Assembly (NCBI GenBank): GCA_934254925.1 | Contig: CAKQMD010000037.1 | Coordinates: forward strand, 1 to 14,190 | Origin: an uncultured Alphaproteobacteria bacterium | GTDB taxonomy: Bacteria > Pseudomonadota > Alphaproteobacteria > RF32 > CAG-239 | Length of the DNA stretch: 14,190 nucleotides | Direction of reading: 5' to 3' | Shown: positions 13,915 to 14,190 of the stretch, piece by piece | How positions within the stretch are numbered: the stretch's first letter is position 1 | How the letters are laid out: every line of letters begins with the position of its first letter | Program-made: the position numbers and the translations under genes | Notes under the pieces: model-generated | What the model was told of the DNA's origin: nothing | The model's database searches: none | What the model saw: only the letters and a program-made list of their open reading frames with translations

Positions 13915-14190
13915 CTAGAACAGCTTAAGAATGGATTGAGAAGCCTGAGAGGCCAGGGAAAGGGAATTGACCGCCAACTGCTGCCTTGTTTGCAAAGCCA
14001 GCATATTGGCCGATTCCTCGTTCATGTCGGCAAGCGTGAGCTTGTCTGCCCCTTCGGTTAGCACATTGATTAAGTTTTGGGTGAAGTTCTCCCGGGTGGT
14101 GACAATGGAGTAGTAATTGCCGAGTTCTGATGACATCTGGCGGATCTGATTCAGTGCGTCGGCAATCTCAGCCAAAGATTGGGCAATGTC
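13915..14190 (-). CDS. Flagellin, C-terminal part (5' end outside window)
   Basis: The frame is open from the right edge to TAG at 13915-13917 and encodes 91 residues. They form the C-terminal D1/D0 helices of flagellin: EIADALNQIRQMSSELGNYYS, a linker with LTLADMNEESANMLALQTRQ, and the final ASQSILKLF. The frame continues upstream of an in-frame TTG at 14175, so that is not the start. The last 45 residues are identical to the flagellin end at the left edge, which runs the other way. Flagellin is exported through the flagellar type III apparatus and forms the filament. It ends against the bidirectional terminator at 13885-13914. Confidence 0.92.
   Translation of the reverse strand, partial: DIAQSLAEIADALNQIRQMSSELGNYYSIVTTRENFTQNLINVLTEGADKLTLADMNEESANMLALQTRQQLAVNSLSLASQASQSILKLF
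13964..14054 (-). repeat. Right arm of the long-range inverted repeat (flagellin 3' coding)
   Basis: This is the partner of 1-91, in opposite orientation and about 13.9 kb away. How far the similarity continues into the upstream flagellin coding region can be seen only beyond the left edge. Confidence 0.85.

Noticed and set aside
1..14190. Phage, defence or toxin-antitoxin system
   Set aside because: No gene matches such families. The two unknown small genes are single units rather than paired toxin-antitoxin genes.

Overview
The window looks like chromosomal DNA of a motile alphaproteobacterium with moderate to low G+C. The evidence is alphaproteobacterial-type flagellin C-termini, proteins resembling DUF2336 and DUF2333 (families I associate mainly with this class), and an rplY-pth-ychF order. 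I see no phage genes, transposase, CRISPR array, rRNA or tRNA. Most genes are housekeeping or ordinary accessory genes. Family names come from reading motifs by eye, without database searches.

Layout. (1) 1-140: 3' end of a flagellin gene on +. (2) 141-4205, +: promoter and structured leader, short ribosomal protein bL25, pth, a two-gene glycan-type insert (SGNH-like protein and GT4-like glycosyltransferase), then ychF. (3) 4206-5417, +: an unknown 179-residue protein behind a near-consensus promoter, then trmL. (4) 5418-5635: intergenic region between convergent genes, holding two related palindromic repeat elements. (5) 5636-13377, all on -: transcribed murJ, DUF2333, NifU/Nfu, Bax-like protein, DUF2336, HD-GYP phosphodiesterase, gloB. 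The first four genes overlap or touch, as do the last two, so this is probably one or two operons. (6) 13381-14190: intergenic region, a 93-residue unknown protein on + with a near-consensus promoter, a probably bidirectional terminator, and the 3' part of a second flagellin gene on -.

How the genes fit together. The left half is translation-centred (bL25, peptidyl-tRNA hydrolase, YchF, TrmL), with the surface-glycan pair inserted between pth and ychF. The right half is envelope- and signalling-centred: lipid II flippase, a membrane-anchored DUF2333 protein, Fe-S carrier, an exported Bax-like protein that has lost the expected catalytic glutamate, a DUF2336 protein, a GAF/HD-GYP c-di-GMP phosphodiesterase and glyoxalase II.

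The points most worth a second look are: the two convergent flagellin 3' ends, which form a near-identical inverted repeat across about 13.8 kb; the paired palindromic elements with a compensatory base change; the Bax-like pseudoenzyme; the glycan gene insert in rplY-pth-ychF; and the single-domain bL25. I did not find a clear new defence or mobile system.
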